Shown here in pieces: positions 46,333-56,791 of a stretch of 64,000 bases of DNA. Each line of letters opens with the position of its first letter. Positions within the stretch are counted from its first letter, which is position 1. The DNA comes from Mortierella sp. BCC40632 (taxonomy: Eukaryota; Mortierellomycota; Mortierellomycetes; Mortierellales; Mortierellaceae), in contig WAEK01000004.1 in the NCBI GenBank assembly GCA_011634665.1, positions 3,288,001 through 3,352,000 on the forward strand, given 5' to 3'. Made by a program: the position numbers and the translations under genes. The notes under the pieces were generated by a model. It searched no databases. It had not been told where the DNA came from and saw only the letters and a program-made list of their open reading frames with translations.

Positions 46333-48296
46333 ATTTGCAACCATAACCTGGAACCCCCTAAGGAAAAGAGCCCTGTAACCAAACCACCGCAGAGTAACCG
46401 TGTTAATGCCATCAAGTTTTGCGCCCTCTCATCCCTTCCCGGGAGCGAGACCTTCGCCGTCCACCTCCGACCTGTTGTTGAGCCAAGCAGGCTGCAAGAC
46501 ATTGATCCCGAAATTGCGTCTATCATCCAGAATGAATTTCCTGATGTCTTTCCCGAGACACTACCTTCGGGACTTCCACCCGATCGGGGTGACGCCATGG
46601 AAATCGAAACCGATCCGATGGCAAATCCCCCTGTGCGCCCAGTCATTCGACTCTCTATCGCCGAGCTTGATGAACTACGCAAACAGTTAGATGAGCTCCT
46701 CGAAAAAGGCTTCATCAAACCAAGCACTTCTCCATATGGAGCGCCTGTTCTGTTCGTCAAAAAAAGACGGCACACTGCGTATGTGCGTGGATTACCGAGG
46801 GTTAAACGATATCACAAAGAAGAACAGACATCCTCTACCAAGGATTGACGAGCTCATTGATCGTCTCCAAGGAGCCAAATACTTCACCAAACTTGACCTC
46901 CTCTCCGGTTACCATCAACAACGCATCTTTGAGCCTCACACACACAAGACCACGTTCCGCTGTAGATATGGTCACTTCGAATGGAACGTTGTACCATTTG
47001 GCCTAACCAATGCCCCTGCCTCGTTCTCAGCAATGATGCGCAAGGCTCTCTATCCTGTTCTCGACAAGACGACCATCTCGTACCTGGATGACGTGTTGAT
47101 CTATTCTGAGACAAGAGATGACCAATTACAACATTTCCGAGAGGTCTTAACCTTGTGCCGTGAAAACAAATTGTATGTCAAGTTGAGCAAGTGTTCTTTC
47201 ATGAAACAAGAGACAGAGTTTCTCGGTCATGTTGTCACAAAGGATGGAGTACAGATCAGCGCCGCGCACATCAAGTCTATCCAAGAATGGCCTCGCCCCA
47301 CCAAGCGGAAGGATGTCCAGCAGTTTATCGGCCTTGCACAGTTCTGCCAACAAGCTGTCGATAAATTTGCCAACGTGGCCCGCCCCCTCACAGACCTCCT
47401 AGGACAGGACAAGCCTTTCCGCTGGGGAAGGAACGAGGAACACTCCTTTAAGAAAATCAAAACGCTAATTGCCATTGCTCCCTCACGCCGGATCTTCGAC
47501 CCCACACTAAAAACAATCGTCGGCGTTGATGCCTCAAGTTACGCTGTAGGAGGTTACCTTGCCCAGACTGATGAAAAAGGAGTAACACGCCCAGTCGCTT
47601 TCACCTCCAGGAAAATGAATAGCGCAGAACGCAACTACGCTACGCACGAACAGGAGCTCCTCGCCATCGTCCACGCCCTTAGAACTTGGAGGTACTACTT
47701 GGACGGGACCAAGTTCACTGTCTACACGGACCATGAAACGCTTCGGAATTTCCCAACTCAACCAAAGCTCACTAGACGACAGGCCAGATGGATGCAACTA
47801 TTACAAGAATATGATTTCGATCTAAAATACAAACCTGGAAAAGAAAAAATGTTGTTGCAGACGCCCCTCTCGCCGACCAGACTACCAAAAAGACGAGCCA
47901 GTGGCAGTGAACAATCTCGAAATATCGCTTGAACCAGGTTTGAGGCAGCGCCTGATAGATGGGTATGCAGAAGACCCCCGTCTGTCCCCAATCTATGCAA
48001 GCTGCCTCCAGGGAAGTTGCCCAAAAAGATATTCACTGTTTAAGGAGCTACTTTGTGTTGAGCATAAAGGTGCACATCTGATTTGTATCCCCACTAAGGC
48101 TGACATCCGTCTTGACCTTCTGCATGATGCTCATGACTCTGCAATAGCCGGTCACCTCGGTTTTGACAAGACCTATGATGCCCTCCGTCGATCGTTCTAC
48201 TGGCCAAGGATTGCAAAGGATACCAGACGGTATATCGAGTCATGCGAGAGTTGCCAGCGCACCAAACCCAGTCGACAGCGCCCGGCTGGGTTATTA
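46333..48296 (+). pseudogene. Reverse transcriptase-RNase H-integrase N-terminus of element 2
   Basis: [22 protein letters not shown], then a one-base shift in an A run near 46760, [48 protein letters not shown]. RNase H: VGVDASSYAVG, YTDHETLRNFPTQPK. A second shift near 47850 precedes the integrase zinc finger (HDSAIAGHLGFDK, CESCQRTK). The 809-bp MITE then interrupts the frame. Confidence 0.9.
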
Positions 48297-49105
48297 AAGT
48301 GCATCCAAAATTCGATCAATGATTTTTTTAGATGGAATCATTCCGCATTTACTCCTCAGTTCATGAGTCATTCCTCATGTTGATTCGTAGAGAAGATCTA
48401 CTTGCGTACTTATGTGGTTCCGACTACAAAGGTCTACTCCAGGTATTGTAGCCATTCTCCAATCGAGCAACATAGTCAAAAGTACTAACAAAATTTTACA
48501 CGGGTTTAGTACAGGGTTTTTAGTCTTTGTTCATGGGCTGATAGTTTCGAATCCATTGAAGTTGGGAAAAAACCTTAGATACACAGAGTACGTCAGTCAA
48601 TAGACATCACAATCTATCATTATGACTATTCCAGTATGTCTTTTAGGCGGTCAAATCAATGACTATGGCCAGGCACCTTTTTCACAAATAGGCTAAAAGT
48701 TGCAAAAAATTCTCAAAGTGGACGTTCTTCAGAGCGAGAGAAATCGTGACAGATATCCACACAGTCATTGAAATTTATGCACGCTGTAAGCTTTGCTTGA
48801 ACAACTCCTTCTACATACCCAACCGGGACAAGGTTGTTCGTTCGTTTGATCTATCAGCCCATGAACAAAGACTAAAAACCCTGTACTAAACCCGTGTAAA
48901 ATTTTGTTAGTACTTTTGACTATGTTGCTCGATCGGAGAATGGCTACAATACCTGGAGTACATGTAGACCTTTGTAGTCGGAACCACATAAGTACGCAAA
49001 GTAGATCTTCTCTACGAATCAACATGAGGAATGACTCATGAACTGAGGAGTAAATGCGGAATGATTCCATCTAAAAAAATCATTGATCGAATTTTGGATG
49101 CACTT
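48297..49105. mobile_element. MITE with long (about 250 bp) terminal inverted repeats and TA duplication
   Basis: 809 bp, from AAGTGCATCCAAAATTCG to CGAATTTTGGATGCACTT, flanked by TA (48295-48296, 49106-49107). The arms of about 250 bp are almost identical and surround a unique centre of about 310 bp without a coding frame. Removing it and one TA restores the integrase frame (PAGLL to TPGQRWETVTMDF). TA target and end structure suggest a Tc1/mariner-type partner, not found in this window. Confidence 0.85.
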
Positions 49106-49107
49106 TA

Positions 49108-50216
49108 CAAACACACGAGACCCCGGGGCAACGATGGGAGACAGTGACTATGGATTTTGCTGTTCAACTACCAAAGACAGAGCGAGGATTCGATGCCATT
49201 GCCGTGTTTGTGGACAAGCTCTCCAAACAAGTCCATTTTGCACCCTCAAAAACAACAGATACGGCCGCCGACACCGCACGTATATTTTTTGAGAATGTCT
49301 TCCGACTCCATGGCATGCCTCAAAAAATTATATCTGATCGAGACAGCAAATTTACCAGCAAGTTTTGGCAGGAACTCCATAACCTCATGGATGTCAAGCT
49401 GGCACTGTCTACTGCATTCCACCCACAGACGGATGGACAGACAGAGCGTGCCATCCAGACATTATCCGTTATGTTACGGGCCTATGCAGACGAAAGACAG
49501 ACAAACTGGGATATCTTGTTACCATCCGTGGAGTTCGCCTACAACAACTCCGTTAACACTACGACCGGCTTCTCTCCATTCTTCATGAACTATGGCTTCC
49601 ACCCCCGTATTCCCGCTTCCCTCCTACAACCCCCCGCGTCATCAGTACCTAGCGTGGAGGACTTTGTCAAAGAGCAACACCTTGTACTCAGGGAGACCCA
49701 GGAGAACATTCGCCTCGCCCAGGAAAGACAGGTGTGGAACGCAGATCAGAGACGGAGAGATCATGATTTCAAAGTAGGAGACAGAGTTATGTTGAACGCT
49801 GAAAATATCACCTTGCCCAAGGACAGAGGAGTGAAGACCAGAGCTCAGAAGCTACTTGCTCGATTTATTGGACCTTTCACTATCATCGAACAGCACTCCC
49901 CCGTTACCTTCCGCCTTGAGTTGCCGCCGACTTACAAGATCCATGATGTTTTCCACGTGGACAGGTTCCGACACTACCACGAGTCACCCGAAGAACTTGG
50001 ACAGCGAGCACCGCCTCGTCCAGACCCTGAGTTGATCGACGGCGAGGAGGAATATGAGGTAGAGAGAATCCTCAACTACCGCTTGTACCGTAGACAACAC
50101 CAGTTTCTCGTCTTATGGAAAGGATACAGCAACGAGGACGCAACATGGGAACCGGCCCGCAACCTCGACCACTGCAAGGAGACGTCGACAGATACAAGGA
50201 AGAACATGGATTGGAC

Positions 50217-50222
<6 letters not shown>
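49108..50222 (+). pseudogene. Integrase core and chromodomain of element 2
   Basis: Integrase DDE core: TMDFAVQLPKTERGFDAI, ISDRDSKFTSKFWQELH, FHPQTDGQTERAIQTL. The GPF/Y-like module follows (LARFIGPFTIIEQHSPVTF), then a chromodomain (ERILNYRLYRRQHQFLVLWK, YSNEDATWEP) that in chromoviruses guides insertion to chromatin. A one-base shift near 50180 separates the last 15 codons, ending TAA at 50220. A poly-A tract (about 32 A) follows directly. Confidence 0.9.

Positions 50223-50253
<31 letters not shown>
50222..50253 (+). repeat. Poly-A tract after pol of element 2
   Basis: About 32 consecutive A begin within the pol stop codon. It might be a fossil of reverse-transcribed RNA (retrogene junction) or simple expansion. 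Confidence 0.8.
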
Positions 50254-50255
<2 letters not shown>

Positions 50256-50320
50256 TCATGCTGGCATCATGTGATGAACCTGGCATCCAATCAGAAAACG
50301 ACATGTCATCAGGATGCCGG

Positions 50321-50420
50321 GACCAGATGTATAAATTATAGATGGATGCTGAAATCGACAAACCTCTCTCTCTTCTCTCCTCATCAACCTCACCACCACC
50401 AACACACACACACACACACA
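50321..50420 (+). promoter_or_regulatory. Promoter-like leader of the extra ORF
   Basis: TGTATAAATTATAG (about 50328-50341) is followed by CT-rich sequence, then CA repeats and the ATG at 50421. This is the same arrangement as host genes in this window (TATA, CT-rich leader, ATG), so the ORF may have had its own promoter. Confidence 0.45.
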
Positions 50421-50683
50421 ATGGCCGCCGCCCCCTCCCCTAAGACAGCTACCCCCCCCGTCCCAAAGACACCTGCCCCCCTCGCCCCAACGACTCCCCC
50501 TCCCCCTGCCCCAATGACGCCCCCCCTCCCACCCTCAAGGACGACCAAACCACCCTCCTCAGTGCCAGCGCAGGCACAGACCAGGCCACAGCAGCCGACC
50601 CCACAACAACAGCACCAACGACTGGGGCAAGACGACTCGGCACTGTCGGCAGAGGAGAGAGAATGGAATTACTTGAGGGACAC

Positions 50684-50827
50684 TAGTGTTTCTCAAAAAA
50701 AGCCCGAGCCAAAAAAGTCAGTCCCACACAATGTAAATTTTCGAGCCGAGTCGGGTGAGCTTTCACCGAGAAATTTTACATTGTGTGGGACTAGTTTTTT
50801 TGGCTCGGGCTTTTTTGAGAAACACTA
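50684..50827. mobile_element. hAT-type MITE, GCTCGGGC family, copy 2
   Basis: 144-bp palindrome with exact 8-bp duplication AGGGACAC (50676-50683, 50828-50835). Confidence 0.92.
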
Positions 50828-51007
50828 AGGGACACACGACAAACGCGCAAACCGTTGTCTTTCGAAAGGTTGATGCTCGCCATCGAGGATGAGTTAACAT
50901 TCTCAAGAGCCATGGCTATGAGGTTCGAACAGACTTGCGACACTGACTTGGACAAGGCTGGGGTGTTCTCTTGAGAAATGCAGCAAAGCAAAAAAAGGAG
51001 AGCAGAG

Positions 51008-51152
51008 TAGTGTTTCTCAAAAAAAGCCCGAGCCAAAAAAACTAGTCCCACACAATGTAAAATTTCTCGGTGAAAGCTCACCCGACTCGGCTCGAAAATT
51101 TACATTGTGTGGGACTGACTTTTTTGGCTCGGGCTTTTTTTGAGAAACACTA
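51008..51152. mobile_element. hAT-type MITE, GCTCGGGC family, copy 3
   Basis: 145-bp palindrome with exact 8-bp duplication GAGCAGAG (51000-51007, 51153-51160). Relative to copy 2 its central segment is in the opposite orientation. Confidence 0.92.
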
Positions 51153-51416
51153 GAGCAGAGTATAACGACCTTGCGCTGATGTATTTTCCGGAACAGGTGG
51201 ATACAAAAAGAGTTCGCAAAGACCGCTCGACGACATGCAAGGATCAGCAAGGCGAACTTTTGGACAAACACGTGGAGGCATACATGGCCAACACCTTGTT
51301 CAGGGAACTCTTAGTGAGAGAAGCGGACCATACTTCTCACGCGCCCCCACCTAACCAACAACCAAAGAACCCTCCCCAGAGCCGTAGTAATTAGATTTTT
51401 TTTTTAAATGGGAAGG

Positions 51417-51486
51417 TGCAGCAGTATATAAATACCTCTCACCACCCTCTAATAAACAACAGCTCTTTCTACGACTCTTGCTGTTG

Positions 51487-51488
<2 letters not shown>
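51417..51488 (+). repeat. 3' LTR of element 2 (72 bp)
   Basis: TGCAGCAGTATATAAATACC...CTTGCTGTTGCA, preceded by the polypurine tract AAATGGGAAGG. TG...CA ends, TATA box and AATAAA are all present in 72 bp. Confidence 0.85.
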
Positions 51489-51532
<44 letters not shown>

Positions 51533-52305
51533 TTGGCTCGCGTTCCTTTGAATCTCTCTGTGCGAAAGACCTTTCAACCCTTCCCCCACCCTCTCTGTCT
51601 CCTCGACTCTCTCTCTCTTTCTCTCTTTTTTTATTTTTGCCATTTGCCAAGGGAGTGATTCACGCATTATCTACAATCGACTTAGGCCCAAGCAATTTTG
51701 GGTAACGGCAGACCGTAGCATCGACGCTTTTATTTGGAGGAATTCTCCTTGGTTTATCTTGAAAGTTTTGCTCCGCATTCAGCATTGCGCTTTATGATGG
51801 AGAGAGAAAAAAAGTGACTAAAAAAAAAGAATGAGGAGAGAGAAGGGATGATGGAGAGAGCGAATGGTCCTTCAAATGGTCATGTTCCTTTAATAGAGGG
51901 TCACAAGGTCAATGCACCTTACCGGGGACCACTTTTCTATGAACTAATGTTCTCTCATGCCTAGATAAAGGAGTGCAAAGAGGAAGGGCAGACAAATATC
52001 TGAAAGAGCTCTTGAGATGGGATACTATGATGGGAGATGAGAGATGGAAGTGATTAGGCTAAATCGTGATTTGGTTGATCATCCAAGTGGAGGACTTTAG
52101 CTGACTGGGATCCGTAACAAAGACAAATCAACCGATAACACCACTTGAGTAGGAGATGGATAGGGATCAATCATTCCAAAGATTATCATGAGTGGAGAGA
52201 CAGCTGAGGCTTTGAATAAATAAAAAAAAATTATGAATAAAACCCAGATATCCAAAGGATATTAGCCAAGGATGGCCACTCCACGCTACAAAAACAAGAA
52301 AATCG
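51489..52305. other. Spacer between chromovirus 2 and the satellite array
   Basis: It starts with a CT microsatellite (51489-51527) and the fourth TTGGCTCGCG/TTCAACCCTTCCCCC unit (51533-51620), then AT-rich sequence. The inverted partner of the 39593 repeat lies at 52011-52099. No gene is supported. Confidence 0.55.
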
Positions 52306-55304
52306 CTTTATCATGTTGGACATTTACCAGGCCTTGGCCTATCATTTTTTTTTCTAATTCTTTGAAATTCCACGCCAACAGTGAGTAGCCAAAGTCTCAG
52401 ACTCGTGAAGCAAACCTATCATTTTTGGCAGATGCCTAACGGTTCCCGATTGAGCCTTTAGATTTTTCTCCATCGAGGACAGAGACTCGACCGCGGACTA
52501 AGGTAAGGGGCTAGAGGAAAGGCTGGCTTACATTTGAAAACCTCTATCCCATGAATGAGAAGTCAAGGAGAGCACTTGCGCCATTCTTTAACTTGGAGAG
52601 GAATGGCCGGGCCTGAAGTCAACAACAGCCACTGCCCACCACATTAGCCCCAGATTTCGATCTCTCATTTTGGACATTTGCCAGGCCTTGGCCTATCGTT
52701 TTTTTTTCTAATTCTTTCAAATTCCACGCCAACAGTGAGTAGCCAAAGTCTCAGACTCGTGAAGCAAACCTATCATTTTTGGCAGATGCCTAACGGTTCC
52801 CGATTGAGCCTTTAGATTTTTCTCCTTCGAGGACAGAGACTCGACCGCAGACCAAGATAGGGGCCCAGAGCAAGAGCTTGATTTCACCCACAAGCACTGT
52901 TTCGAGAAGTAGAAGTCGCGGAGTAAACCTCATGCCATCCTTTTACGTGGAGAGGAATGACCAGGGCAGAAGTCAACAACAGCCACTGCCCACCACATTA
53001 GCCCCAGATTTCGATCTCTCATTTTGGACATTTGCCAGGCCTTGGCCTATCGTTTTCTTTTTTTTTTTTAATTCTTTTCAAATTCCACGCCAACAGTGAG
53101 TAGCCAAAGTCTCAGACTCGTGAAGCAAACCTATCATTTTTTGGCAGATGCCTAACGGTTCCCGATTGAGCCTTTAGATTTTTTCTCCTTCGAGGACAGA
53201 GACTCGACCGCAGACCAAGATAGGGGCCCAGAGCAAGAGCTTGATTTCACCCACAAGCACTGTTTCGAGAAGTAGAAGTCGCGGAGTAAACCTCATGCCA
53301 TCCTTTTTTACGTGGAGAGGAATGACCAGGGCAGAAGTCAACAACAGCCACTGCCCACCACATTAGCCCCAGATTTCGATCTCTCATTTTGGACATTTGC
53401 CAGGCCTTGGCCTATCGTTTTTTTTTTCTAATTCTTTCAAATTCCACGCCAACAGTGAGTAGCCAAAGTCTCAGACTCGTGAAGCAAACCTATCATTTTT
53501 GGCAGATGCCTAACGGTTCCCGATTGAGCCTTTAGATTTTTCTCCTTCGAGGACAGAGACTCGACCGCAGACCAAGATAGGGGCCCAGGGCAAGAGCTTG
53601 ATTTCACCCACAAGCACTGTTTCGAGAAGTAGAAGTCACGGAGTAAACCTCATGCCATCCTTTTTACGTGGGAGAGGAATGACCAGGGCAGAAGTCAACA
53701 ACAGCCACTGCCCACCACATTAGCCCCAGATTTCGATCTCTCATTTTGGACATTTGCCAGGCCTTGGCCTATCGTTTTTTTTTTCTAATTCTTTCAAATT
53801 CCACGCCAACAGTGAGTAGCCAAAGTCTCAGACTCGTGAAGCAAACCTATCATTTTTGGCAGATGCCTAACGGTTCCCGATTGAGCCTTTAGATTTTTCT
53901 CCTTCGAGGACAGAGAGACTCGACCGCAGACCAAGATAGGGGCCCAGGGCAAGAGCTTGATTTCACCCACAAGCACTGTTTCGAGAAGTAGAAGTCGCGG
54001 AGTAAACCTCATGCCATCCTTTTACGTGGAGAGGAATGACCAGGGCAGAAGTCAACAACAGCCACTGCCCACCACATTAGCCCCAGATTTCGATCTCTCA
54101 TTTTGGACATTTGCCAGGCCTTGGCCTATCGTTTTTCTAATTCTTTTCAAATTCCACGCCAACAGTGAGTAGCCAAAAAGTCTCAGACTCGTGAAGCAAA
54201 CCTATCATTTTTGGCAGATGCCTAACGGTTCCCGATTGAGCCTTTAGATTTTTCTCCTTCGAGGACAGAGACTCGACCGCGGACCAAGGTAAGGGGCTAG
54301 AGGAAAGGCTGGCTTACATTTGAAAACCTCTATCCCATGAATGAGAAGTCAAGGAGAGCACTTGCGCCATTCTTTAACTTGGAGAGGAATGGCCGGGCCT
54401 GAAGTCAACAATGCCACTGCCCACCACATTAGCCCCAGATTTCGATCTTTCATTTTGGACATTTGCCAGGCCTTGGCCCTTTTTTTTTTTCTAATTCTTT
54501 TCAAATTCCACGCCAACAGTGAGTAGCCAAAGTCTCAGACTCGTGAAGCAAACCTATCATTTTTGGCAGATGCCTAACGGTTCCCGATTGAGCCTTTTAG
54601 ATTTTTTCTCCTTCGAGGACAGAGAGACTCGACCGCAGACCAAGATAGGGGCCCAGGGCAAGAGCTTGATTTCACCCACAAGCACTGTTTCGAGAAGTAG
54701 AAGTCGCGGAGTAAAACCTCATGCCATCCTTTTTACGTGGAGAGGAATGACCAGGGCAGAAGTCAACAACAGCCACTGCCCACCACATTAGCCCCAGATT
54801 TCGATCTCTCATTTTGGACATTTGCCAGGCCTTGGCCTATCGTTTTTTTTTTCTAATTCTTTCAAATTCCACGCCAACAGTGAGTAGCCAAAGTCTCAGA
54901 CTCGTGAAGCAAACCTATCATTTTTGGCAGATGCCTAACGGTTCCCGATTGAGCCTTTTAGATTTTTTTCTCCTTCGAGGACAGAGACTCGACCGCAGAC
55001 CAAGATAGGGGCCCAGGGCAAGAGCTTGATTTCACCCACAAGCACTGTTTCGAGAAGTAGAAGTCGCGGAGTAAACCTCATGCCATCCTTTTACGTGGAG
55101 AGGAATGACCAGGGCAGAAGTCAACAACAGCCACTGCCCACCACATTAGCCCCAGATTTCGATCTCTCATTTTGGACATTTGCCAGGCCTTGGCCTATCG
55201 TTTTTTTTTCTAATTCTTTCAAATTCCACGCCAACAGTGAGTAGCCAAAGTCTCAGACTCGTGAAGCAAACCTATCATTTTTGGCAGATGCCTAACGGTT
55301 CCCG
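52306..55304 (+). repeat. Satellite array, unit about 357 bp, eight full units plus partial ends
   Basis: Unit starts (GTGAGTAGCCAAAGTCTCAG) lie at 52381, 52735, 53096, 53455, 53812, 54165, 54519, 54880 and 55237, giving periods of 353-361 bp. Two unit types occur. Units 1 and 6 contain GGACTAAGG/GGACCAAGG and AAGGCTGGCTTACATTTG. The others contain CAGACCAAGATAGGGGCCC and AAGAGCTTGATTTCACCC. Length differences are mostly in a T run near the unit end. Short frames repeat with the unit and look like by-products. The array stops abruptly at CGGTTCCCG (55304). Confidence 0.95.
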
Positions 55305-56211
55305 TGGTTCGTGGCAGAGTTGGCTTCATACTTGACAAATAAGATGGAAAGAGGTGGAACAGTGATTTTTGGAAAAAATCGGGATATTTTAGAATCAAAA
55401 CAATGAGAAATTGACAAAAAAGAATTTTTTATCGTATTTTATACATGGTCGGTCAAAACTGTTACAATGATATCAGTCCTTTTGTCTGTATATAACTCTT
55501 CAACCATTGCAGTTATCCAGTTGAAACTTTATTGGCTAATTCTACATTGATTAGTGATGCTTCAGTCAAATTATCGAGTCATTTGCTAGCTTGTGTAGCA
55601 TATAATAAGGAATTCAGATGAAAAGTAAAAAATATTGTAAAAGTTTTGGCCGGCACTGTAATAGATGATTGGGCTGTGTTGCAGTGAGTCATACTGACTA
55701 ACTACTGCGGGTGGCTTCTGTGGTGGCGAACAACAGTCAATCTCATTTGACCATTGGCTCTTATTACTCGGTGGTTGTCGTGACAAAAGCCACCAGGAAT
55801 CAGGATGGAACACTTAGGGTAGTCTTGATTAGCTTCAAGGCGCCAGGTTGGAATCCAATGACCTAAAAAATGGACCATTCAGGGCCATTGATATCCTAGC
55901 AAAATAAAAATAAACAAACTAGAGCGCTCAGTGCCATTTAGACTGCCTTGCAAAATTTGGGCCGCTACTGCATGGGCGATTCTCGGGCCGGTGACGTCAA
56001 GCAGTTGCTCGCTTCGGCTTCTTCAACCAGCTCGTTCAATCAACTCCATCTTCAACCATTACCTCTTCTTCCTCTCTACCTCTTCACTCAACCAATCGTT
56101 CATTCAGTCCCCCTCTCTCATTACCTCCTCCCACTCCTCTCAATCTTTCTGTCCATCACTGGGACATGCATGGACAAAGGCAAAATCGGCAAGTGATAAG
56201 GGAATAGAGAC
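55305..56211. other. Spacer with a small Tc1-type MITE
   Basis: AT-rich sequence holding the MITE at 55444-55658; the remainder (to 56211) shows no convincing gene. A 153-codon plus frame from 55931 runs into the MITEs and is Ser/Leu-rich without a domain. Confidence 0.5.
55444..55658. mobile_element. Small MITE with Tc1-like ends
   Basis: 215 bp. Imperfect inverted ends CATGGTCGGTCAAAACTGTT and AAGTTTTGGCCGGCACTG are flanked by TA (55442-55443, 55659-55660). The CAGTGCCGGCCAAAA-type end is typical of fungal Tc1/mariner elements. No coding frame is inside. Confidence 0.7.
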
Positions 56212-56309
56212 TAGTGTTCTTCGTGAGTTGGAAATCTTGAATGCTGATTGGCTAGATTTAGAGTTTCAGCCAATCAGCGTCCAAGATTTCGAACTCATGA
56301 AGAACACTA
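56212..56309. mobile_element. hAT-type MITE, GATTGGC family
   Basis: 98-bp palindrome, TAGTGTTCTTCGTGAG...GAAGAACACTA, with 8-bp duplication ATAGAGAC (56204-56211, 56310-56317). The interior (GAATGCTGATTGGC and inverse) is unrelated to the other families. Confidence 0.88.
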
Positions 56310-56317
56310 ATAGAGAC

Positions 56318-56462
56318 GAGTGTTTCTCAAAAAAAGCCCGAGCCAAAAAAGTCAGTCCCACACAATGTAAATTTTCGAGCCGAGTCGGGTAAGCTTTCAC
56401 CGAGAAATTTTACATTGTGTGGGACTAGTTTTTTTGGCTCGGGCTTTTTTTGAGAAACACTA
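56318..56462. mobile_element. hAT-type MITE, GCTCGGGC family, copy 4
   Basis: 145 bp, flanked by ATAGAGAC (56310-56317, 56463-56470), the same octamer that flanks the preceding MITE. The first base of the left end is G instead of T. Confidence 0.9.
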
Positions 56463-56526
56463 ATAGAGACCATTCTTTTTTTTTTTTTTTTTTTTTTCTT
56501 TCTTTCTTTCTTTCTTTCTTTCTCCT

Positions 56527-56791
56527 TGTCAAAGAGTATGCTACCTTGGTGCGTCTCTTTGAGAATGTCCTTGCTGGAATGTTTCGATCTGTACGGACGG
56601 ACACGAATTTACTTCCCCCATTGCCGCGCTCCATGGAAAGGGTTTTTTTTTTTCTACATATCTTCTCTAGTATTTATTTCCTCTCTTTCTTTCTCAATAA
56701 ACGTCAGTTAGTAACTCACCTCTTGTCCCTAGCCTTTGTCCTAGTCCCTGTCCTTGTTCTTCTCCTTCCCTATTCCTCTTGCCTTGTTACA
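56527..56791 (+). mobile_element. Solo LTR, family X, copy 3
   Basis: 265 bp, TGTCAAAGAG...CTTGTTACA, with 5-bp duplication CTCCT (56522-56526, 56792-56796). It lies just beyond a CTTT microsatellite. Confidence 0.86.

Larger units (their letters stand above)
50421..51394 (+). pseudogene. Extra ORF between pol and 3' LTR of element 2, interrupted by two MITEs
   Basis: The frame starts at ATG 50421 with a Pro/Thr/Ala-rich segment of about 70 codons. It continues as a charged region (SAEEREWNYLRDT), is cut by a MITE (50684-50827), continues (LSFERLMLAIEDELTFSRAM, then a TGA near 50972), is cut by a second MITE (51008-51152), and ends with NDLALMYFPEQVDTKRVRKD to TAG at 51392. Skipping each MITE with one 8-bp duplication keeps one phase throughout, apart from the TGA. 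This shows it was once a continuous gene of about 220-230 codons. It occupies the env position of retroviral-like elements but shows no signal peptide or membrane segment. I do not recognise it. It may be a captured host gene or an accessory gene. Confidence 0.6.
42451..51488 (+). mobile_element. Ty3/gypsy chromovirus-type LTR retrotransposon, element 2, with nested insertions
   Basis: Order on plus: short 5' LTR (to 42521), primer-binding site TGGCGGCAAAGG (42522), gag, protease, RT, RNase H, integrase, chromodomain (to 50222), an extra ORF (50421-51394), polypurine tract AAATGGGAAGG (about 51406-51416) and the 72-bp 3' LTR (51417-51488). Inserted inside are two solo LTRs, a Tc1 element, an 809-bp TIR MITE and two hAT-type MITEs, together about 3.1 kb. 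The element sits inside a CT-rich tandem array (units on both sides), so its own target duplication cannot be resolved. Frameshifts in gag and pol make it inactive. Confidence 0.88.

Noticed and set aside
48536..48556. tRNA-like TTCGAATCC motif
   Set aside because: There is no cloverleaf around it; it lies in the centre of the long-TIR MITE.
52381..55244. Repeated 70-90 codon frames as a tandem gene family
   Set aside because: They recur with the satellite period, end in the T run, and show no domain; they are by-products of the repeat.
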